Shown: positions 7,882-16,653, counted from the stretch's first letter. The stretch is 64,000 nucleotides of DNA from Nocardioides rubriscoriae (GCF_008087085.1 NZ_VIYJ01000007.1:306972-370971), one strand, 5' to 3'. Numbers and translations: made by a program. The notes: a model not told the origin generated them from the sequence alone.

Positions 7882-7939
7882 GGTCCCCGCGGTCGTCGGT
7901 CCCCGCGGTCGTCGGTCCGGGTCGTCGGTCCGGGGCGTC
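7882..7939. repeat. degenerate tandem repeat between convergent genes
   Basis: Two identical 16-base units GGTCCCCGCGGTCGTC (7882-7897 and 7898-7913) are followed by two 13-base variants, GGTCCGGGTCGTC and GGTCCGGGGCGTC. The array runs into the stop codon of the sigma gene. It is similar in style to the repeat at 6977-7027. No function is evident; it may be a slippage-prone spacer. Confidence 0.65.
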
Positions 7940-8789
7940 AGTCCGGGTCGGGCGCCTCGAGGGAGGTGCGCAGCTGGTCGAGGGTGCGGGTCAGCAGCCG
8001 GGACACGTGCATCTGGGAGACGCCGATCTCCTCGGCGATCTGCGACTGGGTCATGTTCTTGAAGAACCGCAGCAACAGGATCCGCTTCTCGCGCGGGGCG
8101 AGCTCCTCGAGCAGCGGCTTGAGGGACTCGCGGACCTCGACGTGCTCGAGACCGGCGTCGTCGATGCCGATGGCGTCGAGCATGCTCGAGCCGCCCTCGT
8201 CGGAGTCGTCGGTGGCGTCGAGCGACAGCGTCGAGTAGGCGTTGCTCGACTCGATGCCCTCGACGATCTCCTCGACGGTGCACCCGATCGACTCGGCGAG
8301 CTCGCGCGGGGTGGGGGAGCGGCCCAGGGTCTGGGTGAGCTCGGCGGTGGTGGCGCCGATCTGCATGCGCAGCTCCTGCAGCCGGCGCGGCACCCGGATC
8401 GCCCAGCCCTTGTCGCGGAAGTAGCGCTTGATCTCGCCGATGATCGTGGGGGTGGCGTAGGTCGAGAACTCGACGCCGCGGTCGGTGTCGAAGCGGTCGA
8501 TCGACTTGATCAACCCGATCGTGCCGACCTGCACGAGGTCCTCGTAGGGCTCACCGCGGTTGCGGAAGCGACGGGCGCAGTGCTCGACCAGCGGCAGGTG
8601 GAGGTGGACCAGCGAGTCGCGGGCGTGCGCCCGGCTCGCCTCGGAGCCGAGGTCGTCGCGCAGCTCGACGAAGAGGTCGGCGCTCGTCGCGCGCGTCCTG
8701 GCGACGCGCGCCTGACGCTCGAGCTGCTCCGCGGTGAGCGGGGGTTCGTCGGGGGTGTCGGCCGGTTCCCGAGCCTGGTCGACCGCCAT
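7938..8789 (-). CDS. RNA polymerase sigma factor of the SigB/SigF/SigG stress group
   Basis: A 283-residue group-3 sigma factor. Region 2 is EDLVQVGTIGLIKSIDRFD...FSTYATPTIIGEIKRYFRDKGW, the signature of SigB/SigF proteins. Region 3 has RELAESIGCTVEEI, and region 4 ends in MTQSQIAEEIGVSQMHVSRLL. In this group activity is held back by an RsbW-type anti-sigma factor, whose gene is directly upstream with a 2-base gap. The pair rsbW-sigF is the standard actinobacterial order. An anti-anti-sigma gene is not seen here. Confidence 0.9.
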   Translation of the reverse strand: MAVDQAREPADTPDEPPLTAEQLERQARVARTRATSADLFVELRDDLGSEASRAHARDSLVHLHLPLVEHCARRFRNRGEPYEDLVQVGTIGLIKSIDRFDTDRGVEFSTYATPTIIGEIKRYFRDKGWAIRVPRRLQELRMQIGATTAELTQTLGRSPTPRELAESIGCTVEEIVEGIESSNAYSTLSLDATDDSDEGGSSMLDAIGIDDAGLEHVEVRESLKPLLEELAPREKRILLLRFFKNMTQSQIAEEIGVSQMHVSRLLTRTLDQLRTSLEAPDPD

Positions 8790-8791
8790 GG

Positions 8792-9223
8792 TCAGCCACC
8801 GGCTCCGACGGCCGACGAGGTCATCGTCATCACGATGCCGAACCGGCCGCCGCCCGCCTCGATCTCGGCCGAGGAGGCCAGGGTCGTGAGCACCTGCCAG
8901 GCGAAGCTGTCGAGGTCGGGCTCGGGGGTGTGCGAGGCGTCGACGGTGATCGAGACGACCATCGACCCGGGAGTCAGGTGGAAGGCGGCGGTGAGGTCGC
9001 TGCCGACGTCGGCGTGGTCGAGCACCATGGCGTTGGCCTCGCCCACGGCGATCCGCAGGTCCTCGATGTCGTCGATGGTGAAGTCGAGCCGCGCGGCCAG
9101 GCCCGCGGTCGTCGTCCGCAGCACGGAGGCGTAGGCGCTGTCGGCCGGGAGCCGCAGCTCGACCTCGGGTCGCCCGCCGGGCTTGTCGACGGGCTGGTCG
9201 ACGGGGTGGGACGGCAGTGACAT
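8792..9223 (-). CDS. rsbW: anti-sigma factor / serine kinase of the RsbW type
   Basis: A 143-residue GHKL-ATPase-like protein. ADSAYASVLRTTTAGLAARLDF begins the domain (in two helices). DIEDLRIAVGEANAMVLDHA is the N-box helix with Glu/Asn, and the C-terminal strand GRFGIVMTM follows. The glycine-rich boxes are reduced, as in the actinobacterial RsbW/UsfX group. It should bind the downstream sigma factor and release it on a stress signal. ATG 9223 is used because GAAGGA precedes it. It is translationally linked to the sigma gene. Confidence 0.87.
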   Translation of the reverse strand: MSLPSHPVDQPVDKPGGRPEVELRLPADSAYASVLRTTTAGLAARLDFTIDDIEDLRIAVGEANAMVLDHADVGSDLTAAFHLTPGSMVVSITVDASHTPEPDLDSFAWQVLTTLASSAEIEAGGGRFGIVMTMTSSAVGAGG

Positions 9224-9284
9224 CAGGGTGGTCCTTCGCTCACGAGGCACGACTGCTGCGACCCTACTGCCACGCCGTCCCCGC

Positions 9285-9836
9285 TCAGCAGGCGTAGGGC
9301 CGCCAGGCGCCCTCGGGCAGGGCCAGCCGGTCGGCGACGATGCCGAGGGTGCGGCGGTGGTGGCCGAACCCGAGGTGGGTGGACCGCACCTCGATGTTCT
9401 CGGTCGTCGGCGAGGGCAGGCTGGTGCACAGGTGCCAGGCCACGATGCCGTCGTAGCGGCTGTAGAGGCAGGTCGTGGGGGTCGACAGCGGCTCCGCGCG
9501 GCTGCCGAGCACCTCGGGCGTGAGGTCGACGGCGTGGCGGCCCCGGTTGAGCAGGGTGTACGCCGGCCACGCCGACGTGGCGCGCAGGTTGCCGCGCACG
9601 CGCGCGATCTCGCGGGCGTAGATGCCGCCTGCGCTCCAGCCGACCAGGCTGATGGTCGCCTGGTTGCGCTGGGTGATGTGGTCGAGCCGGTCGGTCAGGC
9701 GCCCCCGCAACCCGTCGCGCACGCCCCGGTTGACGCCCTGGCCCCAGTCGTAGACGCGGTAGCCCTTCGACCGCAGGAAGGAGCGCACGAAGCTGGTCGA
9801 GCTCGCGCCGGCGACGAAGCCGGGCAGCACCAGCAC
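9285..9836 (-). CDS. alpha/beta hydrolase, lipase-like
   Basis: A 183-residue compact alpha/beta hydrolase. It begins directly with the oxyanion strand VLVLPGFVAG. The nucleophile elbow is GWSAGG, with an Asp in YSRYDGIVAW and a His in STHLGFGHH. This set is typical of small triacylglycerol-lipase/PGAP1-like hydrolases. It has no signal peptide, so it is probably cytosolic. The start is GTG 9836, preceded by AAGGAGG at good spacing. The substrate is unknown. Confidence 0.75.
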   Translation of the reverse strand: MLVLPGFVAGASSTSFVRSFLRSKGYRVYDWGQGVNRGVRDGLRGRLTDRLDHITQRNQATISLVGWSAGGIYAREIARVRGNLRATSAWPAYTLLNRGRHAVDLTPEVLGSRAEPLSTPTTCLYSRYDGIVAWHLCTSLPSPTTENIEVRSTHLGFGHHRRTLGIVADRLALPEGAWRPYAC

Positions 9837-9881
9837 GGTCCCTCCTTCGCCGTCGACCGGCGGTCGCGCCGGCCGCTTCGA

Positions 9882-11015
9882 TCATCCCACCGCGAGCGGC
9901 TGCCGGCGGGCGATCGGCGCGTCGAGCAGGTGGCCGCGGTAGACCCCGTGGGCGGTGCGGGTCGCCACCACCAGCCAGGCGACGACGAGCCCGGCGTACA
10001 GCGCGGCGGCGGCGACGCCGAAGCCGCGGGACCCGGTCGCGGCTGCGAGGGCCGAGCTGCCGGTCACGACGGTGCCGACGGGGAAGGTGAACGACCACCA
10101 CGCCAGCGAGAAGGGCAGGCCCCGGCGCGCGGTCCGGACCGTGGTCGTGGCGGCGAGGGCCAGCCAGGCCAGGGCCAGGCCCCAGACCGGCACGCCGTAG
10201 GCGACACCGAGCCCGGTGTGCCCGGCCCCGGCGGCGGTGATCGTGTGGGCCGCGGTCACGGACTGCCCGAGCGGGCCGAGCACGATCCACAGGGTCGGCA
10301 CCCCGGCGGCGGGGCCGGGGCCGTGGCGCACGAGCCGGTCGCAGACCAGGGCGATGACGACGAGGCTCGCGAGCAGGGCGAGGCCGAACATCGCGGCGCA
10401 CGCCAGCAGCAGCGCCGGCCGCCACCCGCCCGGGGGCAGGTGGGGCACCAGCAGCGGGCCCGTGGCCGCGCTGACCATCGGGGGGACGACGGGCATCAGC
10501 CACGACCCGTGGGCCTCGTGGCGACCGACGGGCCGCCCCTGGGGGCCGCGCGTGAGTGCACGCTTCGGCACGGCGTACGCCGTCCACAGCCCGAGGAGCG
10601 TCCCCGCGGTCCAGAGCACGGCGTCGAGGACGACGGCCGTCGTGCGCCCCACCACCGGCTGCCCGACCAGCAGGGCCCCGGCGCCGACGGTCATCAGGGC
10701 CATCGCCGGGGCGCCGTACGCCGGCGCGGTGGCGGGGTCGTCGAGGTGGCCCCGGGCGGTGGTGGGGTGGCGCCGCCAGTGGGCGACGGTGGCGGCGGCG
10801 ACCACGAGCAGCAGGACGACGTCGAGCACCCACACGCCCCGGGCGAGGACGAGCAGCGCAGGGCAGTGCCACGGCAGCGTGGCGGCGGCGTTGGCGACGA
10901 TGCCGGTGCCCATGACCGGGGTGAACCAGCCGGGCCCGACGAAGCCCAGCGCCGGGCCACGGAGGTCGGCGAGGAAGCCGGTGCGGCGGGGGGCCTCGAG
11001 CAGTGCGGTGGTCAC
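9882..11015 (-). CDS. TDT-family (TehA/SLAC1-like) membrane channel or transporter, chromosomal copy
   Basis: A 377-residue protein with about ten transmembrane helices. Family signatures include GPGWFTPVMGTGIVANAAA near the N-terminus, WLMPVVPPMVSAATGP in the middle, PTLWIVLGPLGQS, and FSLAWWSFTFPVGTV near the C-terminus. TDT proteins are anion channels or carriers (TehA, SLAC1, sulfite efflux); the ion carried here is unknown. It is divergent from a LysR gene with a shared palindromic site. A paralogous pair lies in the mobile element at 46,575-48,734. Confidence 0.87.
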   Translation of the reverse strand: MTTALLEAPRRTGFLADLRGPALGFVGPGWFTPVMGTGIVANAAATLPWHCPALLVLARGVWVLDVVLLLVVAAATVAHWRRHPTTARGHLDDPATAPAYGAPAMALMTVGAGALLVGQPVVGRTTAVVLDAVLWTAGTLLGLWTAYAVPKRALTRGPQGRPVGRHEAHGSWLMPVVPPMVSAATGPLLVPHLPPGGWRPALLLACAAMFGLALLASLVVIALVCDRLVRHGPGPAAGVPTLWIVLGPLGQSVTAAHTITAAGAGHTGLGVAYGVPVWGLALAWLALAATTTVRTARRGLPFSLAWWSFTFPVGTVVTGSSALAAATGSRGFGVAAAALYAGLVVAWLVVATRTAHGVYRGHLLDAPIARRQPLAVG

Positions 11016-11059
11016 GGCTGCAGCCTGGGTCGGGCCGACCGCTCGCGGTAGGCGGCTTG

Positions 11060-11079
11060 GCCCTGTGCGGCCACAGGGC
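11060..11079. promoter_or_regulatory. palindromic candidate operator for the adjacent LysR regulator
   Basis: A perfect inverted repeat GCCCTGTG / CACAGGGC with a 4-base spacer, in the 95-base gap between the divergent TDT and LysR genes, 45 bases upstream of the TDT start. Its core TGTG-N4-CACA recurs at the matching position in the paralogous pair at 47,532-47,543. That supports it as a LysR binding site of the T-N11-A class. Confidence 0.6.
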
Positions 11080-11110
11080 AGACCTGTGGGTGACGGACTA
11101 GGGTGGTGCT

Positions 11111-12031
11111 GTGTCGACCTCCCGCGTGCCCGACCTGGCCGGACTGCGCCTGCTGGTGACCATCGGCCGCCACGGCAGCATCGGGGCCGCCGCCCGCGAG
11201 GCGGGGGTCTCGCAGCAGGCGGCCTCCGAGCGGCTGCGCGGCATCGAGGCGCAGACCGGTCTCACCCTCGTACGCCGGGGCCCGCGCGGCTCGGAGCTGA
11301 CGCCCTCGGGTGTCGTGGTCACCGCCTGGGCGGCCCGCCTGATCGACCTGACCGACGAGATCGACACGGCGATCGAGGGGCTGCGGGGCGAGCGCTCCCG
11401 CGACCTGTCGGTGTGGGCGAGCATGACGATCGCCGACAGCCTGATGCCCCGCTGGCTGGTGCAGCTGCGCCAGCGCCAGCTGCACCAGCCCGGCGGGGCC
11501 GCCCCGACCTCGGTGAGCCTGACCGCGGGCAACAGCCACCAGGTCGTCGAGGCCGTCGTCGACGGCAGCGCCCACCTCGGCTTCGTCGAGGGGGTCGACG
11601 CACCCCGCCGCGTGCGCTCCACGACGGTCGCCGAGGACGAGCTGGTCCTCGTCGTCGCCGCGGGCGACCCGCTCGGGCGTCGCCGCAGGCCGCTCACGGC
11701 GCAGGAGGTCGCGGGCATGGGCCTGACCGGGCGCGAGCCCGGCTCGGGCACCCGCGAGGTCGTCGAGCGGGCGCTCGCCGCCGCAGGGCTGCTCATGCAC
11801 CCGTCCGTCGTCGAGCTGACCACCACGACCGCGGTCCGCGAGGCGGTCCTCGCCGGCAGCGCCCCGGCCTTCCTCAGCACCCGCGTCGTGACCCGCGACC
11901 TCGAGTCCGGCCACCTGGTCGCCGTACCGACCGAGCTCGACCTGCGCCGCCGGTTCCGCGCGATCTGGGTCGGCTCCGCCCAGCCGCCGGCCGGCCCCGT
12001 CCGCGACCTGGTCGCGATCGCTCGCGGCTAG
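11111..12031 (+). CDS. LysR-family transcriptional regulator, chromosomal copy
   Basis: A 306-residue LysR protein. The N-terminal winged helix-turn-helix has GSIGAAAREAGVSQQAASERLRG as its recognition region (about residues 19-41). A linker helix and a periplasmic-binding-protein-like effector domain (about residue 90 to the end) follow, with the hinge TGREPGSGTREVVE. It probably controls the divergent TDT gene; the effector is unknown. The start is GTG 11111. The protein is alignable along its length with the LysR in the mobile element. A hairpin terminator follows. Confidence 0.88.
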   Translation: MSTSRVPDLAGLRLLVTIGRHGSIGAAAREAGVSQQAASERLRGIEAQTGLTLVRRGPRGSELTPSGVVVTAWAARLIDLTDEIDTAIEGLRGERSRDLSVWASMTIADSLMPRWLVQLRQRQLHQPGGAAPTSVSLTAGNSHQVVEAVVDGSAHLGFVEGVDAPRRVRSTTVAEDELVLVVAAGDPLGRRRRPLTAQEVAGMGLTGREPGSGTREVVERALAAAGLLMHPSVVELTTTTAVREAVLAGSAPAFLSTRVVTRDLESGHLVAVPTELDLRRRFRAIWVGSAQPPAGPVRDLVAIARG

Positions 12032-12052
12032 TCGGCCGGCCCAGCACGACGA

Positions 12053-12085
12053 ACGGGCGCCGCCTCCGTGAGGAGGGGCGCCCGT
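12053..12085. terminator. bidirectional hairpin terminator between lysR and sodN
   Basis: Outer arms ACGGGCGC / GCGCCCGT and inner arms CCTCC / GGAGG, separated by a small bulge and closed by GTGA, form one long stem between two convergent genes. Confidence 0.75.
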
Positions 12086-12117
12086 CGACGGTCACCGCGC
12101 GAGGCGGTCGGCCTGTG

Positions 12118-12519
12118 TCAGGCCTTCTTGGTCTCCCAGAAGATCTCGGCGATCTCGTCGATCTTGGCGAGCAGCTGGTCGGCGACGTCGGCGTCGAGCG
12201 CGCCCTTGGCGCCCGAGGCGCCGGCGAGCTTGGTGGCCTCGTTGACCAGCACGTGCAGCTGGGGGTACTTCTCGAAGTGCGGGGGCTTGAAGTAGTCGGT
12301 CCACAGCACCCACAGGTGGTGCTTGACCATCTCGGCGCGCTGCTCCTTGATGAGGATCGCGCGGGTGCGGAAGTCGGAGTCGTCGTTGTCGGCGACCTTG
12401 GCGATGATGCCCTTGATCGACTCGGCCTCGATGCGGGCCTGGGCGGGGTCGTAGACACCGCAGGGCAGGTCGCAGTGGGCCTGGACCTCGACGGTGGGAG
12501 CGAAGAGACGGGAGAGCAT
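12118..12519 (-). CDS. sodN: nickel superoxide dismutase
   Basis: A 133-residue Ni-SOD precursor. The propeptide MLSRLFAPTVEVQA is followed by the mature N-terminus HCDLPCGVYDPAQ. His15, Cys16 and Cys20 of the precursor form the nickel hook after cleavage. The remainder is the four-helix bundle (KEQRAEMVKHHLWVLWTDYFK and so on). It disproportionates superoxide in the cytosol. Its maturation protease gene sodX is divergently transcribed 48 bases away. In actinomycetes sodN is usually induced by nickel, but no clear Nur box was seen here. Confidence 0.96.
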   Translation of the reverse strand: MLSRLFAPTVEVQAHCDLPCGVYDPAQARIEAESIKGIIAKVADNDDSDFRTRAILIKEQRAEMVKHHLWVLWTDYFKPPHFEKYPQLHVLVNEATKLAGASGAKGALDADVADQLLAKIDEIAEIFWETKKA

Positions 12520-12567
12520 GTGGTTCCTCTCGAACGTGGGTGGACGGCGCTTGCGACACTACTCCGC

Positions 12568-12900
12568 GTGAGCCCTGCCCGATCCAGACCCCTGGGGGTG
12601 GCGATCGTCCGCGGCCGCTCGATGCTGCCGCGACTGCGCGACGGAGACCGCCTCCTGGTGCGGTACGCCGCCGCGCCGCGCCCCGGTGACGTCGTCGTGG
12701 CCCGGTTCGTCGACGGCACGGTGGCGGTCAAGCGCGCCACCGAGCGGCGTACGACGAGGTCCGGCGCGCCCGGCTGGTGGCTGCTCAGCGACAACGCCGA
12801 CGAGGGGCTGGCTGACTCGCGGGCGCGGGGCGTGGTGCCCGAGCAGGACGTGCTCGGCGTGGTCCGGTGGCGACTCTGGCCGTGGCCCCGGCGGGTGTGA
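12568..12900 (+). CDS. sodX: nickel-type superoxide dismutase maturation protease (signal peptidase-like)
   Basis: A 110-residue S26/LexA-like serine protease without a membrane anchor. The catalytic Ser is in GRSMLPRL (Ser18) and the general-base Lys in VAVKRA (Lys55); DGDRLLVR and SDNADEG are the other family boxes. It removes the SodN propeptide to expose the nickel-binding His. The start is GTG 12568; a second in-frame GTG at 12598 would shorten the N-terminus. It is divergent from sodN, the conserved arrangement. Confidence 0.88.
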   Translation: MSPARSRPLGVAIVRGRSMLPRLRDGDRLLVRYAAAPRPGDVVVARFVDGTVAVKRATERRTTRSGAPGWWLLSDNADEGLADSRARGVVPEQDVLGVVRWRLWPWPRRV

Positions 12901-12958
12901 GAGGTCTCTCCCGAGACGCCCCGACCGGGTGAGGTCGGTTGTGGAAGTATCGCCGACC

Positions 12959-14152
12959 GTGGCTGACACGACCCCCCAGACTCCGCAGCACCCCCGCGCG
13001 GGTGACCCCGTCTTCGACCTCCACGTCGGCGGCAAGATGCAGACGGTCTCGACCGTCGCGGTCGACGGCAAGGACGACCTCGCCCTCGCCTACACCCCCG
13101 GGGTGGCCCTGGTCTGCGAGGCGATCGCGGCCGACCCGTCGCTGTCGCGGCTCTACACCTGGGTGCCCAACGTCGTGGCGGTCGTGACCGACGGCACCGC
13201 CGTCCTGGGGCTGGGTGACATCGGGCCCGCGGCCGCGATGCCCGTGATGGAGGGCAAGGCCGTGCTCTTCAAGCAGTTCGGGGGCGTCGACGGCGTCCCG
13301 ATCTGCCTCGACACCACCGACACCGAGGAGATCATCGAGACCGTCGTCCGGCTCGCGCCGAGCTTCGGCGGCATCAACCTCGAGGACATCTCGGCCCCGC
13401 GCTGCTTCGAGATCGAGGACCGCCTCAAGGAGCGGCTCGACATCCCCGTGTTCCACGACGACCAGCACGGCACCGCCGTGGTGGCGCTCGCGGCCCTCAA
13501 GAACGCCCTCACGCTCACCGGCCGCGAGCCGGCCACGACGCGCGTGGTGATCTCCGGCGCCGGGGCGGCCGGTGTCGCCATCGCCAAGATCCTCATCGAG
13601 GCCGGCGTCGTCGACCTCGCGGTGACCGACCGCAAGGGCGTCGTCCACTCCGGTCGCAGCGACCTCACGCCGGTCAAGAAGGCGCTCGCCGAGATCACCG
13701 CCGACAAGACCGGTCGCTCCGGGTCGCTCGCCGACGCCCTCGACGGCGCCGACGTCTACCTCGGCGTCTCGGGCGGCACCATCCCCGAGGAGGACATCGC
13801 GCGGATGGCGCCCGAGGCGATCATCTTCGCGATGGCCAACCCGACTCCCGAGGTGCACCCCGACGTCGCGCACCGCTACGCCCGGGTCGTGGCCACCGGC
13901 CGCTCCGACTTCCCCAACCAGATCAACAACGTGCTCGCGTTCCCCGGCATCTTCCGCGGCGCCTTCGACGCGCACGCCACCGCGATCACCGAGGGCATGA
14001 AGCTGGCCGCGGCCAACGCCCTGGCCGAGCTCGTCGGCGACGACCTGGCCGAGGACTACGTCATCCCGTCGCCGTTCGACCCGCGGGTCGGCCCCGCGGT
14101 ATCGGCCGCGGTGGCGGCGGCCGCGCGGGCCGACGGGGTCGCGCGCGCCTGA
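12959..14152 (+). CDS. NAD(P)-dependent malic enzyme
   Basis: A 397-residue bacterial-type malic enzyme converting malate to pyruvate and CO2. It shows LAYTPGVALVCEAIA with the catalytic Tyr, the Lys in VMEGKAVLFK, the metal-binding set NLEDISAPRCFEIE and VFHDDQHGTAVV, and a Rossmann segment VVISGAGAAGVAIAKIL for NAD(P). The length fits the short bacterial form without a phosphotransacetylase domain. The start is GTG 12959; GTG 12941 is an alternative. It is convergent with zwf. Confidence 0.92.
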   Translation: MADTTPQTPQHPRAGDPVFDLHVGGKMQTVSTVAVDGKDDLALAYTPGVALVCEAIAADPSLSRLYTWVPNVVAVVTDGTAVLGLGDIGPAAAMPVMEGKAVLFKQFGGVDGVPICLDTTDTEEIIETVVRLAPSFGGINLEDISAPRCFEIEDRLKERLDIPVFHDDQHGTAVVALAALKNALTLTGREPATTRVVISGAGAAGVAIAKILIEAGVVDLAVTDRKGVVHSGRSDLTPVKKALAEITADKTGRSGSLADALDGADVYLGVSGGTIPEEDIARMAPEAIIFAMANPTPEVHPDVAHRYARVVATGRSDFPNQINNVLAFPGIFRGAFDAHATAITEGMKLAAANALAELVGDDLAEDYVIPSPFDPRVGPAVSAAVAAAARADGVARA

Positions 14153-14176
14153 CGTCGTACGCCGCAGGACCCGGCG

Positions 14177-15628
14177 CTACGGGCCCGTGCTCGTGTTGCG
14201 GTCGCGCCACCCGCGCTCGAACGGCAGCCGCCAGGCGTGGGGGGCGATCAGCTGGTGGATCGCGTTGGGGCCCCACGACCCGGGGGCGTAGCCGCGCACC
14301 GGCGGTGGGTTGTCGAGGAGCATCTGTGACTTCTCCCAGAGCGTCTCGATGCCCGCGGCCGAGGTGAACAGCGTGTGGTCGCCGCGCATGGCGTCGTGGA
14401 TGAGCCGCTCGTAGGCCTCGAGCACCAGACCGGTGCTGCTGGTGTCGACGGTGGCGAACTGCATCGACAGCTTCTCGAGCTTCATGCCGGGTCCGGGCCG
14501 CTTGCCGTAGAACGACAGCGACATGCGTGACTGGTCGGCGAGGTCGAACGTGAGGTGGTCGGGGCCCTGGGTCCCGGCGTTGGAGCCGGCCGGGAACATC
14601 GACAGCGGCGGCTCCTTGAACGCGATCGAGATGATCCGGGCGCCCTCGGCGAGCTTCTTGCCGGTGCGCAGGTAGAAGGGCACCCCGGCCCAGCGCCAGT
14701 TGTCGATCTCGACCTTCAGCGCCACGAACGTGTCGGTGTCGGAGTCGTCGGCGACCTGCTCCTTGCCGCGGTAGCCCTGGTACTGGCCGCGCACGACGTT
14801 GTGGGGGTCGATCGGGCGCATCGAGCGGAAGACCTTGAGCTTCTCCTCGCCGATCGGCCCGGGGGCCAGCGTCGTCGGGGGCTCCATGGCCATGAAGGCC
14901 AGCACCTGCATCAGGTGGGTGACCACCATGTCGCGGTAGGCCCCGGTGGACTCGTAGAACTTGGTGCGGCCCTCGAGCCCCAGGGTCTCGGGGACGTCGA
15001 TCTGCACGTGGTCGATGAAGTTGCGGTTCCAGATGGGCTCGAACAGGCCGTTGGCGAAGCGGAAGGCCAGGATGTTCTGGGCGGCCTCCTTGCCGAGGAA
15101 GTGGTCGATGCGGAAGACCTGGTCCTCGTCGAAGACCTGGTGCACCTCGTCGTTGAGCGCCTTGGCCGACGCGAGGTCGGTGCCGAAGGGCTTCTCCATG
15201 ATGATCTTGGCCCGCTCGACCAGGCCCGCGTCGTCGAGCTGGTGGATCACGTCGAGCGCGGCCTTCGGAGGCACGCTGAGGTAATGCAGCCGGCCGACCT
15301 CGAGCCCCGTGGCGGCCGCCAGGTCGGCCTCGCACTCCTTGACCGCCGAGGCGAGGGCGTCGGGGCCGGCCCCGGTCGGCACGTAGTGGAGGCGCTTGGA
15401 GAAGTGGCTCCAGCGCTCGTCGGTGATGTCGCCCTTGCCGAACTCCTCGCACGCGGTGCGGGCCAGGGCGTCGAAGGCGGGCCCGTCGAGCTCCTCGAGC
15501 GAGGTGCCGATGACCCGGCAGTCGGAGAGCAGCCTGGCCTCGAACAGGCGCAGCAGCCCGGGCAGGAGCTTGCGCCGCGCCAGGTCGCCGGTGGCGCCGA
15601 ACAGGACGACGACGTACGGCTGGTCCAT
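14177..15628 (-). CDS. zwf: glucose-6-phosphate 1-dehydrogenase
   Basis: A 483-residue G6PD, the first step of the oxidative pentose phosphate pathway, making NADPH. The coenzyme motif is FGATGDLARRKLLPGL. The active-site segment is FRIDHFLGKEAAQNI, and EKPFGTDLASA is the other conserved block. The start is ATG 15628 (MDQPYVV); GTG 15637 is 9 bases upstream and in frame. It is not linked to opcA, tal or pgl, so it looks like an additional isolated zwf copy. It is divergent from the quinone oxidoreductase gene. Confidence 0.93.
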   Translation of the reverse strand: MDQPYVVVLFGATGDLARRKLLPGLLRLFEARLLSDCRVIGTSLEELDGPAFDALARTACEEFGKGDITDERWSHFSKRLHYVPTGAGPDALASAVKECEADLAAATGLEVGRLHYLSVPPKAALDVIHQLDDAGLVERAKIIMEKPFGTDLASAKALNDEVHQVFDEDQVFRIDHFLGKEAAQNILAFRFANGLFEPIWNRNFIDHVQIDVPETLGLEGRTKFYESTGAYRDMVVTHLMQVLAFMAMEPPTTLAPGPIGEEKLKVFRSMRPIDPHNVVRGQYQGYRGKEQVADDSDTDTFVALKVEIDNWRWAGVPFYLRTGKKLAEGARIISIAFKEPPLSMFPAGSNAGTQGPDHLTFDLADQSRMSLSFYGKRPGPGMKLEKLSMQFATVDTSSTGLVLEAYERLIHDAMRGDHTLFTSAAGIETLWEKSQMLLDNPPPVRGYAPGSWGPNAIHQLIAPHAWRLPFERGWRDRNTSTGP

Positions 15629-15684
15629 GTCTTCCACGGTAGACCTCGCAGGTTGCGGGAACGTGACGCCGATACTGTCGCACC

Positions 15685-16653
15685 ATGTTCGCCGTCTATG
15701 CAGAGTCCTTCTCGCCCGAGTCGCCCCTCGACGGCCTGGTCCTGGGCGAGCGCCCCGACCCGGTCGCCCCCGACGGGTGGACCACCGTCACGGTCAAGGC
15801 CGCCTCGCTCAACCACCACGACGTCTGGTCGCTGCGCGGCGTCGGCCTCAAGCAGGAGCAGCTGCCGATGATCCTCGGCTGCGACGCCGCCGGGCTCGAC
15901 GAGGACGGCAACGAGGTCGTCGTCCACGCCGTGATCAGCGACCCGACCTGGCGCGGCGACGAGACCCTCGACCCCCAGCGGTCGCTGCTCTCGGAGCGCC
16001 ACCAGGGCACCCTGGCCGACAAGGTCGTCGTGCCGCGCCGCAACGTGGTGCCCAAGCCCGCGTCGCTGTCGTTCGCCGAGGCGGCCTGCCTGCCCACGGC
16101 CTGGCTGACCGCCTATCGGATGCTGTTCACCCGCGGCGGCCTCAAGGCCGGCGACACCGTGCTCGTCCAGGGTGCCGGCGGCGGCGTGTCGACGGCCTGC
16201 ATCATCCTGGCGCGCGCGGCCGGCCTGAAGGTGCTCGCCACCAGCCGCGACGAGGCCAAGCGGGCCAAGGCGCTCGAGATCGGCGCCCACGAGGTCTTCG
16301 AGTCCGGCGCGCGGCTGCCGGTCAAGGTCGACGCCGTCATGGAGACCGTCGGTCGTGCCACCTGGTCGCACTCGATCCGGGCGCTGCGCCCCGGCGGCAC
16401 CATCGTCATCAGCGGCACGACGTCGGGTCCCCGGCTCGACGACGCCGAGCTGACCCGGATCTTCTTCCTCCAGCTCTCCGTCGTCGGCTCGACGATGGGC
16501 ACCCGCGACGAGCTCGCGTCGCTGGTGACGTTGCTCGACGCCACCGGCACCAAGCCGCTCATCGACCGCGAGATCGCGCTCACCGACGCCCGCGAGGGCT
16601 TCGAGGCCATGGCCGGCGGCGACGTCTTCGGCAAGATCGTCTTCACCCGCTGA
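15685..16653 (+). CDS. zinc-binding-type alcohol dehydrogenase / quinone oxidoreductase (MDR superfamily)
   Basis: A 322-residue medium-chain dehydrogenase/reductase. It has an N-terminal GroES-like domain (ASLNHHDVWSLRG), the segment LPMILGCDAAG, and the NADP-binding motif VLVQGAGGGVSTACIILARAAG. The structural-zinc cysteines are absent, so it is closer to the quinone oxidoreductase branch. Its substrate is unknown. The stop overlaps the ATG of the following SDR gene (TGATG), so the two form an operon. Confidence 0.85.
   Translation: MFAVYAESFSPESPLDGLVLGERPDPVAPDGWTTVTVKAASLNHHDVWSLRGVGLKQEQLPMILGCDAAGLDEDGNEVVVHAVISDPTWRGDETLDPQRSLLSERHQGTLADKVVVPRRNVVPKPASLSFAEAACLPTAWLTAYRMLFTRGGLKAGDTVLVQGAGGGVSTACIILARAAGLKVLATSRDEAKRAKALEIGAHEVFESGARLPVKVDAVMETVGRATWSHSIRALRPGGTIVISGTTSGPRLDDAELTRIFFLQLSVVGSTMGTRDELASLVTLLDATGTKPLIDREIALTDAREGFEAMAGGDVFGKIVFTR

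Noticed and set aside
9183..11051. Long plus-strand open frame over the hydrolase and TDT genes
   Set aside because: Antisense shadow; the opposite strand has recognisable catalytic and transmembrane features.
12520..12567. Nur (nickel repressor) box between sodN and sodX
   Set aside because: Only a weak half-site resembling TTGC was seen; no TTGCAA-type inverted pair.
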